Assembly (NCBI RefSeq): GCF_003430825.1
Contig: NZ_CP024047.1
Span: forward strand, 2,790,001-2,854,000
DNA from: Natrarchaeobaculum sulfurireducens
GTDB taxonomy: Archaea; Halobacteriota; Halobacteria; Halobacteriales; Natrialbaceae
DNA length: 64,000 nt
Direction: 5' to 3'
The position numbers and the translations under genes are program-made. Position 1 is the stretch's first letter. Each line of letters starts with the position of its first letter. The notes below the pieces were generated by a model, which saw nothing but the letters and a program-made list of their open reading frames with translations, was not told the DNA's origin and ran no database searches. Shown one piece after another: positions 16,321 to 26,105 of this stretch.

Positions 16321-17034
16321 ATGTCTTCGGTTCAGGCCGTCCTCGACCGATACGCGACGGGCGTCCCGTACGAGGCGCTCGCACGAGGGTTTCTCTCTTT
16401 TGAACGCTGGACCGGCGACGATCCGCGACTGCTGGTCGCCGAGGCGGCCGCGTCGACGACCGGCCAGCGTTTCGTCGGTGGCATCGAACCCGCCGTCTCG
16501 CGGTTTCGGGCCGCGTTCGTCGAGACCGATCGCGTGGAATCGCTCGCCGATCTCGCCACGATCGACTGCGAGGACGACGACCTGATAGCCGCGTTCGGGG
16601 CCGAACGGAAACGACACGTCCTAGTCGAGACCGCGTCCGTTCTGGCCGATCGCTCCGACGGCGATGACCTCGCTACGCTTCGAGACTGGGCAGCCAAAGC
16701 GGACCACTACCGATACGACGAGGACCCGATCGGGAAGATTACCGGCATCGGTCCCTCGAGCTTTCAGTACCTGCGACAGCTGGCCGGAGTCGACGCGGCC
16801 CGCGCCGATCCCACGATGGTCGCGTTCGTCGATCGGGTCGCCGCGGACATCGCACGCAGCGACGGTGGCGACAGCGTCCCGCTATCGACCGCCGACGCTC
16901 GCCGGACGATCGCCTCCTGTGAGTGGCTCGCGCTCAGCTCGTCGTTTCGGCCGATCGAACTCGACCGCATCGCGTGGTGGCTCGGCACGGATCCGGCCGA
17001 CCGCGAGACGGCAGCCGCCGTCCACGCGCGCTGA
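16321..17034 (+). CDS. Conserved haloarchaeal-type protein with helix-hairpin-helix-like motif
   Basis: The 237-residue product is soluble and mostly helical. I recognise only K-I-T-G-I-G-P-S-S-F-Q-Y-L-R (about 140-153), which resembles a helix-hairpin-helix of the DNA glycosylase (HhH-GPD) superfamily, followed by a conserved-looking aspartate segment A-R-A-D-P-T-M. No iron-sulfur cluster cysteines or clear catalytic lysine are present. A DNA-binding or glycosylase-like role is a guess. A TATA-like CTATACTGG at 16287-16295 supports the start, and a T-run follows the gene. Confidence 0.6.
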   Translation: MSSVQAVLDRYATGVPYEALARGFLSFERWTGDDPRLLVAEAAASTTGQRFVGGIEPAVSRFRAAFVETDRVESLADLATIDCEDDDLIAAFGAERKRHVLVETASVLADRSDGDDLATLRDWAAKADHYRYDEDPIGKITGIGPSSFQYLRQLAGVDAARADPTMVAFVDRVAADIARSDGGDSVPLSTADARRTIASCEWLALSSSFRPIELDRIAWWLGTDPADRETAAAVHAR

Positions 17035-17060
17035 GGGACAGAGGTCGGTTCGATACCGCG

Positions 17061-17066
17061 TTTTTT
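17061..17066 (+). terminator. Oligo-T tract before aroE
   Basis: Six consecutive T residues lie 27 bases after the stop of the gene ending at 17034 and 51 bases before the aroE promoter. This is the clearest archaeal-style terminator tract in this part of the window. Confidence 0.4.
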
Positions 17067-17116
17067 GTACGTGAGTGTCAACAGTCACTCGAGTCCGGGC
17101 AACCGAAGTCACACCC

Positions 17117-17124
17117 GTTATAGG
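17117..17124 (+). promoter_or_regulatory. TATA box of aroE
   Basis: GTTATAGG is centred 27-28 bases before the ATG at 17148, the spacing expected for a leaderless transcript. It favours the first of two nearby ATG codons (17148 and 17154). Confidence 0.5.
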
Positions 17125-17147
17125 GGTCCCGTCCGGAGCATCTGAAC

Positions 17148-17954
17148 ATGGCTATGCAGGTCTTCGGGCTGCTCGGCAACCCGGTGGGGCACTCGCTGTC
17201 GCCGCCGATGCACGAGGCCGCCTACGACGAACTCGGACTCGACGCGCGGTACGTGACCTTCGAACCCGAACCGGACGACGCCGAAGCCGCAGTGTGTGGG
17301 GCCGACGCACTCGGCATCGCGGGGCTGAACGTGACCATCCCGTTCAAACAGGACGTCCTGTCGGTCGTCGACCCGGACCCGATGGCCGAACGGATCGGTG
17401 CGGTCAACACCATCGACTTCTCGGGCACGGAGCCGACGGGCCACAACACTGACGCGACGGGCGCGATGCGTGCACTCAGAGACCACGACGTGCCGATCGA
17501 CGGTGCACGCGCCGTCGTCGTCGGCGCTGGCGGCGCTGGCCGGGCGGTCTCGTTCGGCCTCGCGGACGCCGGCGCAACGGTCGCCATCGCCAACCGGACC
17601 GAATCGAAAGCGACCGACCTCGCCGAGGCGGTTCCCGACGCGAGCGGCCACGGCCTCGCGGACCTCGAGTCGCTGGTCGCCGACGCCGACGTCCTGATCA
17701 ACGCGACGAGCGTCGGCATGGAAGAAGACGCGACGCCCGTTCCGGCCGAGGCCCTCCACGGCGAGCTAGCGGTGATGGATGCGGTGTACCGGCCACTCGA
17801 GACGCGACTCCTCGAGGACGCGGCCGCCGTTGGTGCAACGACGGTCGACGGCGCCTGGATGTTGCTCTATCAGGGCGTCGAGGCGTTCGAGCTGTGGACC
17901 GGTCGTGACGCCCCGGTCGACGAGATGAACGAGGCGCTCCGATCACGGCTCTAA
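17148..17954 (+). CDS. aroE: Shikimate dehydrogenase
   Basis: This enzyme reduces 3-dehydroshikimate to shikimate with NADPH. The 268 residues carry the substrate-binding [17 protein letters not shown] (10-26), catalytic K67 in [10 protein letters not shown] and D102 in H-N-T-D, then the NADP-binding G-A-G-G-A-G-R-A loop. All key residues are present and the length is standard. Other shikimate genes in the window, aroD at 31282 and aroB' at 33466, are unlinked, so the pathway is dispersed here. The gene begins leaderless from the TATA box at 17117. Confidence 0.97.
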   Translation: MAMQVFGLLGNPVGHSLSPPMHEAAYDELGLDARYVTFEPEPDDAEAAVCGADALGIAGLNVTIPFKQDVLSVVDPDPMAERIGAVNTIDFSGTEPTGHNTDATGAMRALRDHDVPIDGARAVVVGAGGAGRAVSFGLADAGATVAIANRTESKATDLAEAVPDASGHGLADLESLVADADVLINATSVGMEEDATPVPAEALHGELAVMDAVYRPLETRLLEDAAAVGATTVDGAWMLLYQGVEAFELWTGRDAPVDEMNEALRSRL

Positions 17955-18026
17955 GAACCGGCCGACGAGCGCCACGACCGTCCCCATCAACCGAATTTAA
18001 GTGCAGGTGACGACAATATCGGACCA

Positions 18027-18746
18027 ATGGCAATCCTGCAAAAGCTGAAGTCGTTGTTGGGCCTCGAGGACTCGGACTCGCAGCGCCAGGATACGCGGGA
18101 GGTGGGCGTCACGGTCGAACGCGAACGCTCAGCGGAAGCCGACGCGACCGCGGCAGACGAGGCGGCTGCGGCCGGGACGACCGCCTCGAGTTCGACCGAC
18201 GCGATGACGTCGCCGCCCGACGATCCCGAGGCGGCTGCCGAGCCGGCTGAAGCGACGGGGCCGACCGAGGCCGACGCGGCTCCGACGACGGAGAAGACGC
18301 CCGACGTTCGTGCCTCCTCGAGCCCAAGAGGAGACGTTGACGAGGACGCAACCGAATCAGAGACGGACGACGAAACCGAATCGGACGGGGACGACGACGC
18401 GGATGAAGTACCGGTGACGGAGGCCGAACCCGACGCGGAGACGGGACCCGACGTCGCGGAGGAGAAAGCGGACGCCAACCCGGAAACGGCCGTCGATACA
18501 GAGGGCGACGAAGACGCCGAATCGGAAGTGGCTGTCGACGAGGCGGTCGACACAGCGGACGAGACAGAGAGCGAGCCCGTCAACTCGATCAAGGGGATCG
18601 GCCCGGCCTACGCCGACCGGCTCGCCGACGCCGACGTCGAAACCGTCGCAGACCTCGCCGACGCCGATGCGGCCGACCTCTCCGAACTGACCGATATCTC
18701 CGAAAAACGCATTCAGGGCTGGATCGACCGCGCGGAACTCCGATAG
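18027..18746 (+). CDS. Acidic low-complexity protein with C-terminal helix-hairpin-helix domain
   Basis: Of 239 residues, about 35-185 are an extremely acidic, repetitive Asp/Glu/Ala/Thr region. The last 50 residues form a helix-hairpin-helix domain: SIKGIGPAYADRLADADVE, then VADLADADAADLSELTDISEKRI-type repeats, as in DUF4332 and Rad51/topoisomerase HhH modules. The N-terminal MAILQKLKSLLGLEDSD is a short amphipathic segment. The HhH suggests nucleic-acid or protein binding. TTTAAG at 17996-18001 lies about 28 bases before the ATG. No enzyme domain is present. Confidence 0.7.
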   Translation: MAILQKLKSLLGLEDSDSQRQDTREVGVTVERERSAEADATAADEAAAAGTTASSSTDAMTSPPDDPEAAAEPAEATGPTEADAAPTTEKTPDVRASSSPRGDVDEDATESETDDETESDGDDDADEVPVTEAEPDAETGPDVAEEKADANPETAVDTEGDEDAESEVAVDEAVDTADETESEPVNSIKGIGPAYADRLADADVETVADLADADAADLSELTDISEKRIQGWIDRAELR

Positions 18747-18860
18747 CCAGCCTGCGACTGGCCGGTACCCGACACGACTTCGACTGCCGACCGGTGGCCG
18801 AGCAGTCACAGCCGTTCTCGAATCGCAACACGATTAGTCACGCGTCCCCTCGCGCCGGAC

Positions 18861-20507
18861 ATGAGCGATCCGCGCGTCGTGACGACCGCCGACTCGTTCC
18901 GGGCAGCCGTGGGCGAGGCCCTCGACGGTGCCAGTGACGACGACCTCGAGTCACCGGTCTCGCGCAGGATCAGGGTGCCGGTCGAGGTTCGAGTTACCGT
19001 CTCCGACCCGTCTCTCGCGTACCGACGGGCTCGGCAGGAATCCGGTGGAGCACTTCTCGAGACGACGGGCGGTCAGCCGGGCTGGGGGTATTTCGGCGTC
19101 GATCCGATCGAGCGACTGACGGTCTCCTCCGAGGCCGCCGTCTGGACGGCCGCGAGCACCGGCTCACCTACTCTCGCCGCCCTCGAGGGAGTGCTCGAGC
19201 GAGACACCCTCGTCCGTGGCGACTGTGACGTGCCCTATCCCTGCGGGGCGGTCGGCTGGCTCTCCTACGACGTGGCTCGCGAACTCGAGACCCTGCCCGA
19301 GTCGGCCGTCGACGATCGCGGTTTGCCCCGCCTCGAGGTTGGCGTCTACGACCGACTGGCTGCCTGGGAGGAGCCGATCGACGACGAGGCGGTGACGCTG
19401 CGAATTACCGCGTGTCCACGACTCGCCATCGGTGATGGCGACGAGCTTGAAGACGCCGCCATCGAGGCGGCATACGACCGCGGCCGCGAACGCGCCCTCG
19501 AGCTGGCGACTGCGGCCGTCGAGGGTGATCCTGCTGCCAGCGAGCCGCCCGTTTCGAGCGTGGAAGCGACGTTCGAGAGCGACTGCGGACGCGAGGCGTT
19601 CGCCGACCGCGTCCGACGGGTCAAAGCGTCCGTTCGCGACGGCGACACCTTCCAGGCCAACGTCTCCCAGCGGCTGGTCGCCCCGGCCGCCGTCCACCCC
19701 GTCGACGCCTACGACGCGCTCAGGCGGGTCAACCCCGCGCCCTATTCGTGTCTGCTCGAGTTCCGTGCGGTCGATCTGGTGAGTGCGAGCCCCGAACTGC
19801 TACTCGAGCGCGACGGGGAGTTCGTCCGGACGGAACCCATCGCGGGGACGCGCCCGCGAGGACAGACCCCCGAGGAGGACGCCGCGCTCGAGGCTGATCT
19901 GCTCGCAGACGAGAAAGAACGCGCCGAACACGCGATGCTGGTCGATCTCGAGCGAAACGACCTCGGGAAGGTCTGTGCGTACGGTTCCGTCGAGGTCTCT
20001 GAGTATCGCCGGATCGATCGCTATTCCGAGGTGATGCATCTGGTTTCGGACGTCACCGGTCGCCTCCGCCCCGACGAGACGCTCGCGGATGCCATCGCGG
20101 CCGTCTTTCCCGGCGGGACGATCACCGGTGCACCGAAACCGAAGACGATGGCGATCATCGACGAACTCGAGGCCACCCGCCGTGGCCCCTACACGGGCAG
20201 CGTCGGCATCTTCGGCTTCGACGGCCGGGCAACGCTGAACATCGTGATTCGAACGCTCGTCCGTCACGACGAGGAGTACCACCTGCGCGTCGGGGCGGGA
20301 ATCGTCCACGACTCCGACCCCTACCGCGAGTACGACGAGACGCTCGATAAGGCCCGCGCGCTCATCACCGCGGTCGACGAGGCGCTCGGCGAACAAGCAG
20401 AGATGGCCCTCGAGACCGACGGCGGCGAATCGGTAGCGAGTGCCGAGATCGAACGCGAAGCGACCGCGCTCGAGGACGAGTTAGACGGCGGTGAGTCCGA
20501 TGCGTGA
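18861..20507 (+). CDS. pabB: Aminodeoxychorismate synthase component I
   Basis: This is a chorismate-binding enzyme of the PabB/TrpE family, 548 residues. Diagnostic segments are [28 protein letters not shown]-like, LRNDLGKV-type (L-E-R-N-D-L-G-K-V), and [14 protein letters not shown]. Family members cannot be told apart as anthranilate or aminodeoxychorismate synthase by these motifs alone. The pab assignment rests on the directly following amidotransferase and class IV aminotransferase (lyase), which completes p-aminobenzoate synthesis for folate or methanopterin-like cofactors. The stop overlaps the start of pabA by 8 bases. Confidence 0.85.
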   Translation: MSDPRVVTTADSFRAAVGEALDGASDDDLESPVSRRIRVPVEVRVTVSDPSLAYRRARQESGGALLETTGGQPGWGYFGVDPIERLTVSSEAAVWTAASTGSPTLAALEGVLERDTLVRGDCDVPYPCGAVGWLSYDVARELETLPESAVDDRGLPRLEVGVYDRLAAWEEPIDDEAVTLRITACPRLAIGDGDELEDAAIEAAYDRGRERALELATAAVEGDPAASEPPVSSVEATFESDCGREAFADRVRRVKASVRDGDTFQANVSQRLVAPAAVHPVDAYDALRRVNPAPYSCLLEFRAVDLVSASPELLLERDGEFVRTEPIAGTRPRGQTPEEDAALEADLLADEKERAEHAMLVDLERNDLGKVCAYGSVEVSEYRRIDRYSEVMHLVSDVTGRLRPDETLADAIAAVFPGGTITGAPKPKTMAIIDELEATRRGPYTGSVGIFGFDGRATLNIVIRTLVRHDEEYHLRVGAGIVHDSDPYREYDETLDKARALITAVDEALGEQAEMALETDGGESVASAEIEREATALEDELDGGESDA

Positions 20508-21171
20508 GGAGATTCGAATACTCGTCGTCGACAACTACGATTCGTTCGCGTACAACCTCGTCCAGTACGTGGGTGTGGTCGCCGACGACGTCGTGGTCCG
20601 GCGAAACGACGCGATCGACCTCGAGGACGTCCACGACATAGCTCCGACGGGGATCGTCGTCTCGCCCGGTCCCGGAACCCCACAGGACGCGGGCATCTCG
20701 ATCCCACTGTTCGCCGAAACCGAGTACCCGGTCTTGGGGGTCTGTCTCGGCCATCAGGCGCTGTGTGCAGCCCACGGCGCGCCGGTCATCCACGCGCCGG
20801 AGGTCGTCCACGGCAAACCCTCGAGCGTCAGTCACGACGGCGAGGGGATCTTCGCGGGGCTGCCGGAAACCGTCTATGTCGGGCGCTACCACTCGCTGGC
20901 CGTCGAGCGTGGAGACCTCCCCGACGCCCTCGCAGAGACCGCGCGGACGACCGACGAACGCGGCGTGTTGATGGCCGTCCGCCACCGCACGCGGCCACAC
21001 GTCGGCGTGCAGTTTCACCCCGAGAGCATCCTGACGCGGGAGGCCGAGCCCGCCACTACGACCGGGACGAACAGTGGGGGCGACGACATCTCGCTCGGGG
21101 TTGGCAAACGACTGATCGAGAACTTCTGTGAGCTCGCGGCTGCGGACGAAGCGACGGAGGGGAAGCGATAG
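20500..21171 (+). CDS. pabA: Aminodeoxychorismate synthase component II (glutamine amidotransferase)
   Basis: This class I glutamine amidotransferase of 223 residues supplies ammonia to PabB. The triad is C82 in [10 protein letters not shown]173 and E175 in QFHPESILT, with [11 protein letters not shown] at the N-terminus. The ATG at 20500 overlaps the pabB stop (ATGCGTGA), indicating translational coupling; a GTG at 20491 is an alternative that adds three residues. It could serve anthranilate synthase as well, as amphibolic PabA proteins do. Confidence 0.88.
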   Translation: MREEIRILVVDNYDSFAYNLVQYVGVVADDVVVRRNDAIDLEDVHDIAPTGIVVSPGPGTPQDAGISIPLFAETEYPVLGVCLGHQALCAAHGAPVIHAPEVVHGKPSSVSHDGEGIFAGLPETVYVGRYHSLAVERGDLPDALAETARTTDERGVLMAVRHRTRPHVGVQFHPESILTREAEPATTTGTNSGGDDISLGVGKRLIENFCELAAADEATEGKR

Positions 21172-21173
21172 CC

Positions 21174-22052
21174 ATGACCGACGAACCCCTGTATCACGTC
21201 GACGGCGACCTCGTGCCCGCGAGCGAGGCGACCGTCAGCGTCGACGACCGCGGCTTTCGGTACGGCGACGCTGCCTTCGAGACCATGCGGGCCTACGGCG
21301 GGACGATTTTCGAGTGGGACCGCCACGTCGAGCGCCTCGAGCGGACCTGCCAGTCGCTCTCGCTCGCACACGGCCTCGCCGACACGGACCTCCGCGACCG
21401 GATCGACGAGACGCTCGCGGCGAACGATCTCGCCGACGCCTACGTCCGGCTCTCGATCACGCGTGGCGTCCAGCCGGGGAAACTGACGCCCCAGCCCGAG
21501 GTCGACCCCACGGTCGTGATCTACGTCACGCCGCTCCCGCGGGGCGGCCTCGAAAGCGAACCCGTCTGGGACGGCCCCGCCACCGTCAAATCGATCGAAA
21601 CCCGCCGAATGCCCGAGCAAGCCGTCCCAGCCAGCGCGAAGACGCACAACTATCTGAACGGCATCCTCGCACGAGCCGAACTCCGCGGCACCGACGCCGA
21701 CGAAGCCCTCCTCTCGGACCTCGAGGGAAACGTCGCGGAGGGGGCGACGAGCAACCTCTTTTTCGTCCGTGACGGCGTCCTCTGTACGCCGACGACTGAC
21801 GGCCCCGTCCTGCCAGGGATCACACGCGAACTCGTCCTCGAGTTGGCCGAGGACGCCGGCGTTCCGACGCGAGAGGAACAGTATGGCCTCGAGGAGGTTT
21901 GCGAGGCTGAGGAAGCGTTTCTCACTAACCGAACGTGGGAACTCAGACCCGTAGATCGCGTCGACGACGCCGTAATCGGCGGCGGCCCGGTGACCGAGCG
22001 ACTCTCACAGTTGTACGACGAACGCGTCGAGAAAGCGTGTTACGAGGAGTGA
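21174..22052 (+). CDS. pabC: Aminodeoxychorismate lyase (class IV aminotransferase)
   Basis: This 292-residue PLP protein has the branched-chain aminotransferase/ADC lyase fold: D-D-R-G-F-R-Y-G-D at 24-32, PLP lysine K156 in SAKTHNYLNG, and E-G-A-T-S-N-L-F-F. It starts two bases after the pabA stop, so pabB, pabA and pabC form one operon. In this context it should cleave 4-amino-4-deoxychorismate to p-aminobenzoate and pyruvate. D-amino acid or branched-chain transamination cannot be excluded from sequence alone. Confidence 0.88.
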   Translation: MTDEPLYHVDGDLVPASEATVSVDDRGFRYGDAAFETMRAYGGTIFEWDRHVERLERTCQSLSLAHGLADTDLRDRIDETLAANDLADAYVRLSITRGVQPGKLTPQPEVDPTVVIYVTPLPRGGLESEPVWDGPATVKSIETRRMPEQAVPASAKTHNYLNGILARAELRGTDADEALLSDLEGNVAEGATSNLFFVRDGVLCTPTTDGPVLPGITRELVLELAEDAGVPTREEQYGLEEVCEAEEAFLTNRTWELRPVDRVDDAVIGGGPVTERLSQLYDERVEKACYEE

Positions 22053-22149
22053 ACCTTCCGGTCGAGATTAGCTCGGACGGACCATTGGACGTCGGTACCG
22101 GCAACCCGGTCATCGTCCGTCGTGAAGGGGTTCGGTACAGCACGCCGAA

Positions 22150-23250
22150 TCAGTCGTCGGCAGCCGATACCTCGATCCGGTGTGACGTACTGGGAGTGGA
22201 TACCAGTTCGCGTTCGACCCCCTCGAGTCCGAGGGCGAAGTCGGCGCCGAAGGCACTCGCCGGCGTCTGAAATCCCGCTGGAACGTGATGTGCAGCGTCG
22301 AGCACGCGCTCGGCCGCGGCCAGCACCGCGTCGACCGTCAACGCATACGGGTTCGGCGTTCGAAGCCGTGCCCGGGCGCTCCGACCGGTCTCGCTGTCGC
22401 GGGCCTCACCCCAGACGACGGCCGTCTCGGTCGCCAGTTGGTGCTCGTCCGGGCCGTCGACGAGGGCATCGATCCCCTGCTCGAGGAGTCGCCTGACCGG
22501 GGTACGATCGACGAGCCAGGCACTCACGTCGGCCAGCGGAAGAAGTGGTTTCGCGACGGGCGGAACCGCGACGTAGACTTCGATCGTCTCGATCCCGGTG
22601 GTGTGGGCGGCGGTGACGACGTCAGCCCACGGAGCCGTAACGGCGGGTTCGGCCCCGTCACCGAAGTCGATCTGCCGGGTTCGGAACGTCGTAGGTACCT
22701 CGACGAGTCGGCCGTTCCGTCGCACCACGCCGGTGCCGAGCAACTCGAGCAAGGTGTGGGCCGTCCCGCGAGAGAACGTCGGCGAGCCCGTGATTCCGAG
22801 TGCGAGTTCGTCGGCCTCGGGGAGCTGGCCGTGAAGAAACGCAGCCAGACAGTCGGAGGGGACGACCTCGAAGCCGACCCCCGGCAGCGCCGTGATTCCC
22901 GCCTCGCGGGCGACGTCGTCGCGTCGGCGGAATCGTTCGAAGACCGGGAACTCACCGGTGATATCCAGATAGTCCGTTTCGGCCTCGAGGCAGGCCTCGA
23001 ACAGCGGCTCGGCCGTCTCGATGAACGGGCCCGCACAGTTTAAGAGCGCGTCGACGTCCTCGAGATGGCTGGCGAGAGCGGGCGACTCGAGGTCGAACGA
23101 CCGACCCTCGAGTCCGAGTTCGGCGGCCTGTTGGGAGACCTGCCGACCGTCCCGTCCCGCCACGATCGGCGTCCCTCCCCGTGAGACGGCTTCGCGGGCG
23201 ACGAGCCGGCCGGTGTAGCCGTACGAGCCGTAGATGAGAAGGGAGTTCAT
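22150..23250 (-). CDS. Saccharopine dehydrogenase-like (trans-acting enoyl reductase family) oxidoreductase
   Basis: This 366-residue protein has an N-terminal Rossmann fold with the dinucleotide loop I-Y-G-S-Y-G-Y-T-G-R-L (6-16) and an NADP-type second strand V-A-G-R-D. LLNCAGPFIETAEPLFEACL and TDYLDITGE are typical of the saccharopine dehydrogenase NADP-binding superfamily that includes mycobacterial trans-acting enoyl reductases. The archaeal members have no established substrate; roles in isoprenoid or polar-lipid modification are only speculation. It is convergent with pabC and has no operon partner. Confidence 0.8.
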   Translation of the reverse strand: MNSLLIYGSYGYTGRLVAREAVSRGGTPIVAGRDGRQVSQQAAELGLEGRSFDLESPALASHLEDVDALLNCAGPFIETAEPLFEACLEAETDYLDITGEFPVFERFRRRDDVAREAGITALPGVGFEVVPSDCLAAFLHGQLPEADELALGITGSPTFSRGTAHTLLELLGTGVVRRNGRLVEVPTTFRTRQIDFGDGAEPAVTAPWADVVTAAHTTGIETIEVYVAVPPVAKPLLPLADVSAWLVDRTPVRRLLEQGIDALVDGPDEHQLATETAVVWGEARDSETGRSARARLRTPNPYALTVDAVLAAAERVLDAAHHVPAGFQTPASAFGADFALGLEGVERELVSTPSTSHRIEVSAADD

Positions 23251-23340
23251 ACTACCAGTTCGTCGCTGGGGATGTTAAAGCTCCGTCAGACGCACAACGG
23301 GCCGAACAGGCAGTACGCTGACCGAATAGACCGGATCGTC

Positions 23341-23700
23341 TCAGACGATGGCCGGCGAAACCAGATCTCGCTCCTGGTCGTACTCGAGTAAGCCAGCGTC
23401 GACCAGTCGGGGCAGGTGATCGTGGTACAGGGAGATGTAGACGTTCGCGACGCGCTCGGCAGAGAGGTCGGTCATCGAGCGGCCGGACTCCCTGACGGCG
23501 ACTGCTTCGGCGGCGTCGGGCAGCGTCACCTGCTCGTCGTAGGTCCGCATAACCTCGAGCAGGAGTCGCCGACGCGTGTGTGCGAGGAGTTCGAAGGCCT
23601 CGTCGAGCGACTCGGAACCCTCTTGGCGGCCCTCGAGCCAGTCGAGGACCGCACAGACGAATTCGGCACAGTCGAACTCGGAATGTGACGTCGTAGTCAT
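23341..23700 (-). CDS. Small winged-helix regulator-like protein (DUF7344-like)
   Basis: This 119-residue acidic protein has the haloarchaeal winged-helix pattern L-D-E-A-F-E-L-L-A-H-T-R-R-R-L-L-L, then SLYHDHLPRLVDAGLLEYD. Such proteins are common in haloarchaea and assumed to be transcription regulators; target genes are unknown. A Shine-Dalgarno-like AGGAG lies three bases before the ATG, and a TATA-like AAATATTTA is about 130 bases upstream (23824-23832), so this transcript probably has a leader, unlike most genes here. Confidence 0.72.
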   Translation of the reverse strand: MTTTSHSEFDCAEFVCAVLDWLEGRQEGSESLDEAFELLAHTRRRLLLEVMRTYDEQVTLPDAAEAVAVRESGRSMTDLSAERVANVYISLYHDHLPRLVDAGLLEYDQERDLVSPAIV

Positions 23701-23940
23701 ATCTCCTCTGGAGTTCCTCGAGCGGCGGACGGCTGTCGAAGCGAGGTGTAGAACCGGTGTCCGTGCTAAGACACGACCGTCAGCGTCCGCGTTCGAGTGT
23801 TCGTACCGGGTTCTCGGTTGCCCGCTAAATATTTGTGTCGAAACCGAATCGGACGTTCAGCTTACAGAAACGTTGCGTCGAGGTGAGAGTCAGTTCGACC
23901 GGCCAGTCGGTCCCGTCGGTACCGTGGGCGGTCAGGATGC

Positions 23941-24231
23941 TCACTCGACCGTGAACGTCGGCTCGGCGATCGACTCGGACTTACATGAGGGACACCGAGA
24001 CGGGAGGTTCGCCGGATCGTCGAACTCCGAAAACCCGCAGTCGCGACACGTGGGCGGTGCAACGAGCAGTTGCTCGCCCGTTCCCTCGAGCGATCGAGCG
24101 ACGTGTTCGACGTGGTCGACGACTGCGTGTGGGGTGACGTCGAGTCTGGCGGCGAGTTCGCTCGCCGTTGCAGGCTCTTCGCGTAACGCGGCCGCCAGTC
24201 GCTGTCTGGTCGTTTCGTCGGCTTCTCGCAT
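23941..24231 (-). CDS. Helix-turn-helix protein with C-terminal zinc ribbon
   Basis: This 96-residue protein has an N-terminal helix-turn-helix (TASELAARLDVTPHAVVDHV, about 22-41) and a zinc ribbon at the end with C-R-D-C-G and C-P-S-C-K. The combination is typical of small archaeal transcription regulators of the PH1932/ArsR-like type. The ATG with complement at 24229-24231 is chosen; an earlier ATG would add eight hydrophobic residues. It is divergent from the sugar nucleotidyltransferase at 24356. Confidence 0.75.
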   Translation of the reverse strand: MREADETTRQRLAAALREEPATASELAARLDVTPHAVVDHVEHVARSLEGTGEQLLVAPPTCRDCGFSEFDDPANLPSRCPSCKSESIAEPTFTVE

Positions 24232-24355
24232 ATCTCCGAAGACGATGGGCAGCACCTAAGACGCTGTTGGACGAGCCCGCAATACGACTCGGCCGAGACG
24301 TTCGCAAACCTGTGAAAGGGCAAGTGACTTACAGCACGACGGCGAATTCGCGGCC

Positions 24356-25327
24356 ATGAAAGCCGTCGTTCTCGCTGGCGGATATGCGACCCGTCTGTGG
24401 CCGATCACGAAGCATCGACCCAAGATGTTCCTACCGATCGGCGACTCGACAGTCGTCGACCGGATCTTCGCCGAACTCGAGGCCGACGACCGGATCGACG
24501 AGGTCTACGTCAGCACGAACGAACGATTCGCCGCCGACTTCGAGGAGCACCTCGCCGACACCGAGTTCGAGAAACCCCGCCTCTCGATCGAGGAGACTAC
24601 CGACGAAGACGAGAAGTTCGGCGTCGTCGGCGCACTCGCACAACTCGTCGACCGCGAGGATATCGACGACGACCTGCTCGTGATCGCCGGTGACAACCTG
24701 ATCAGCTTCGACGTGTCGGAGTTCGTCGACTACTTCGAAGAGCGCGAGTCGCCGACGCTCGCGGCCTACGACGTCGGCTCGCGCGAGCGCGCCAAATCGT
24801 ATGGGCTCGTCGAACTCGAGGGCGACCGTGTCGTGTCTTTCCAGGAGAAACCCGACGATCCGAACTCGACGCTCGTCTCGATCGCCTGCTATGCGTTTCC
24901 ACGGGAGTCGCTGTCGCTTCTGTCGACCTATCTCGAGCAGGGCAACAACCCAGACGAGCCGGGCTGGTTCGTCCAGTGGCTTCAGGATCGCGAGCCGACG
25001 TACGCCTACACCTTCGAAGACGCCTGGTTCGATATCGGCACGCCCGAGAGCTACCTCGACGCCGTTGCCTGGCACCTAAACGGTGATTCGCTAGTCGCCG
25101 AGTCCGCGACCCTCGAGGACACGACAGTCGGCGAGAACGTCCACGTCATGGCCGATGTCACTCTCGAGGAGAGCCATCTCGATCACGCGGTCGTCTTCCC
25201 CAACGCGACGGTCCGAAACGGTGACATCCGTCGGTCGATCATCGACGAGGGGACCCACCTCGAGGACCTCGATCTGGCCGGGGCACTCATCGGCGCACAC
25301 ACGACAATCACGAACGGCAAACCGTAG
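24356..25327 (+). CDS. Sugar-1-phosphate nucleotidyltransferase
   Basis: This 323-residue enzyme activates a sugar phosphate with an NTP. The N-terminal Rossmann-like domain has MKAVVLAGGYATRLWPITKH and the product-metal aspartate in V-I-A-G-D-N, followed by EKPDDPNS and a C-terminal left-handed beta-helix-like stretch (about 240-323) with hexapeptide-type repeats. Relatives include glucose-1-phosphate thymidylyl- and uridylyltransferases and GlmU-type enzymes. The nucleotide and sugar cannot be named from sequence. A role in glycan or S-layer glycosylation is plausible; the only other glycan gene nearby is the GT2 at 45192. Confidence 0.88.
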   Translation: MKAVVLAGGYATRLWPITKHRPKMFLPIGDSTVVDRIFAELEADDRIDEVYVSTNERFAADFEEHLADTEFEKPRLSIEETTDEDEKFGVVGALAQLVDREDIDDDLLVIAGDNLISFDVSEFVDYFEERESPTLAAYDVGSRERAKSYGLVELEGDRVVSFQEKPDDPNSTLVSIACYAFPRESLSLLSTYLEQGNNPDEPGWFVQWLQDREPTYAYTFEDAWFDIGTPESYLDAVAWHLNGDSLVAESATLEDTTVGENVHVMADVTLEESHLDHAVVFPNATVRNGDIRRSIIDEGTHLEDLDLAGALIGAHTTITNGKP

Positions 25328-25393
25328 CGTTCGCCGGCCGAAACGGCCACCGAGTGCCGACGGCGACTGGACGAGATGCCGTGGCGCGGTAAA

Positions 25394-25401
25394 CCTTTAA
25401 T
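25394..25401 (+). promoter_or_regulatory. TATA box of the nfeD gene
   Basis: CCTTTAAT lies 28 bases before the ATG at 25426 and indicates a leaderless transcript for the NfeD-like gene. Confidence 0.5.
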
Positions 25402-25425
25402 CGGCGTGAGCCCTAACCTCCAGAC

Positions 25426-26007
25426 ATGCTCGACGCCCTCTTCGGGAATCTACCGCTCATGCTGTTGTCCGTGGGACTCCTCTTGATGGCGCTCGAGGCC
25501 ATCTCACCGGGTGCCCACTTCATCGTCATCGGCGTCGCACTGGTCGGTGCGGGGCTCGTCGGCGTGCTCTTCCCACCGGTCGCGAGCCCGTTTATTCTGG
25601 CGGGACTAACGCTCGTCATCGGGCTCATCGCGACGTACATCTACCACGAGTTCGATTTCTACGGCGGCAAAGGGACCGCCCAGACGAAAGACTCGAGTTC
25701 GCTCGCCGGCGCGACCGGCTACGCGACCGAGGCGATCACGAACCGGACCGGGCAGGTCAAACTCGACGAGGGCGGTTTCGCACCCCACTACAGCGCGAGG
25801 ACAACGAGCGGCACGATCGAGGAGGGTGAAGAGATTATCGTCCTCGACCCTGGCGGTGGCAACGTGTTGACGGTCGAATCGATGGATGCGATCGGCGAAG
25901 ACGAGATCGATCGTGCACTCGCAAGGGAGGCGGCGCGCCACGCAGACGACGTCGACGCGACCGAAGAGTCGACAGAACGCGAACGCGAAACCGAAAAATC
26001 GAGCTAA
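25426..26007 (+). CDS. NfeD family membrane protein
   Basis: This 193-residue protein has three membrane helices (about 10-28, 33-52 and 56-74) followed by a soluble OB-fold-like domain (about 90-165) containing GATGYATEAITN and GQVKLDEGGF. This is the NfeD architecture without the N-terminal serine-protease (ClpP-like) domain. NfeD proteins are encoded next to stomatin/SPFH partners and are thought to work with them at the membrane. Here the SPFH gene follows by 98 bases on the same strand. The last 30 residues are charged. Confidence 0.88.
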   Translation: MLDALFGNLPLMLLSVGLLLMALEAISPGAHFIVIGVALVGAGLVGVLFPPVASPFILAGLTLVIGLIATYIYHEFDFYGGKGTAQTKDSSSLAGATGYATEAITNRTGQVKLDEGGFAPHYSARTTSGTIEEGEEIIVLDPGGGNVLTVESMDAIGEDEIDRALAREAARHADDVDATEESTERERETEKSS

Positions 26008-26105
26008 CTCGATCCGTGGACAGCCCGCTCGAACCGGTTTAGTTCGCCGCCACATGTAAGCAATACAAGAGAACGCTTTTCCCTTCACCGCCGTAACACC
26101 GATAT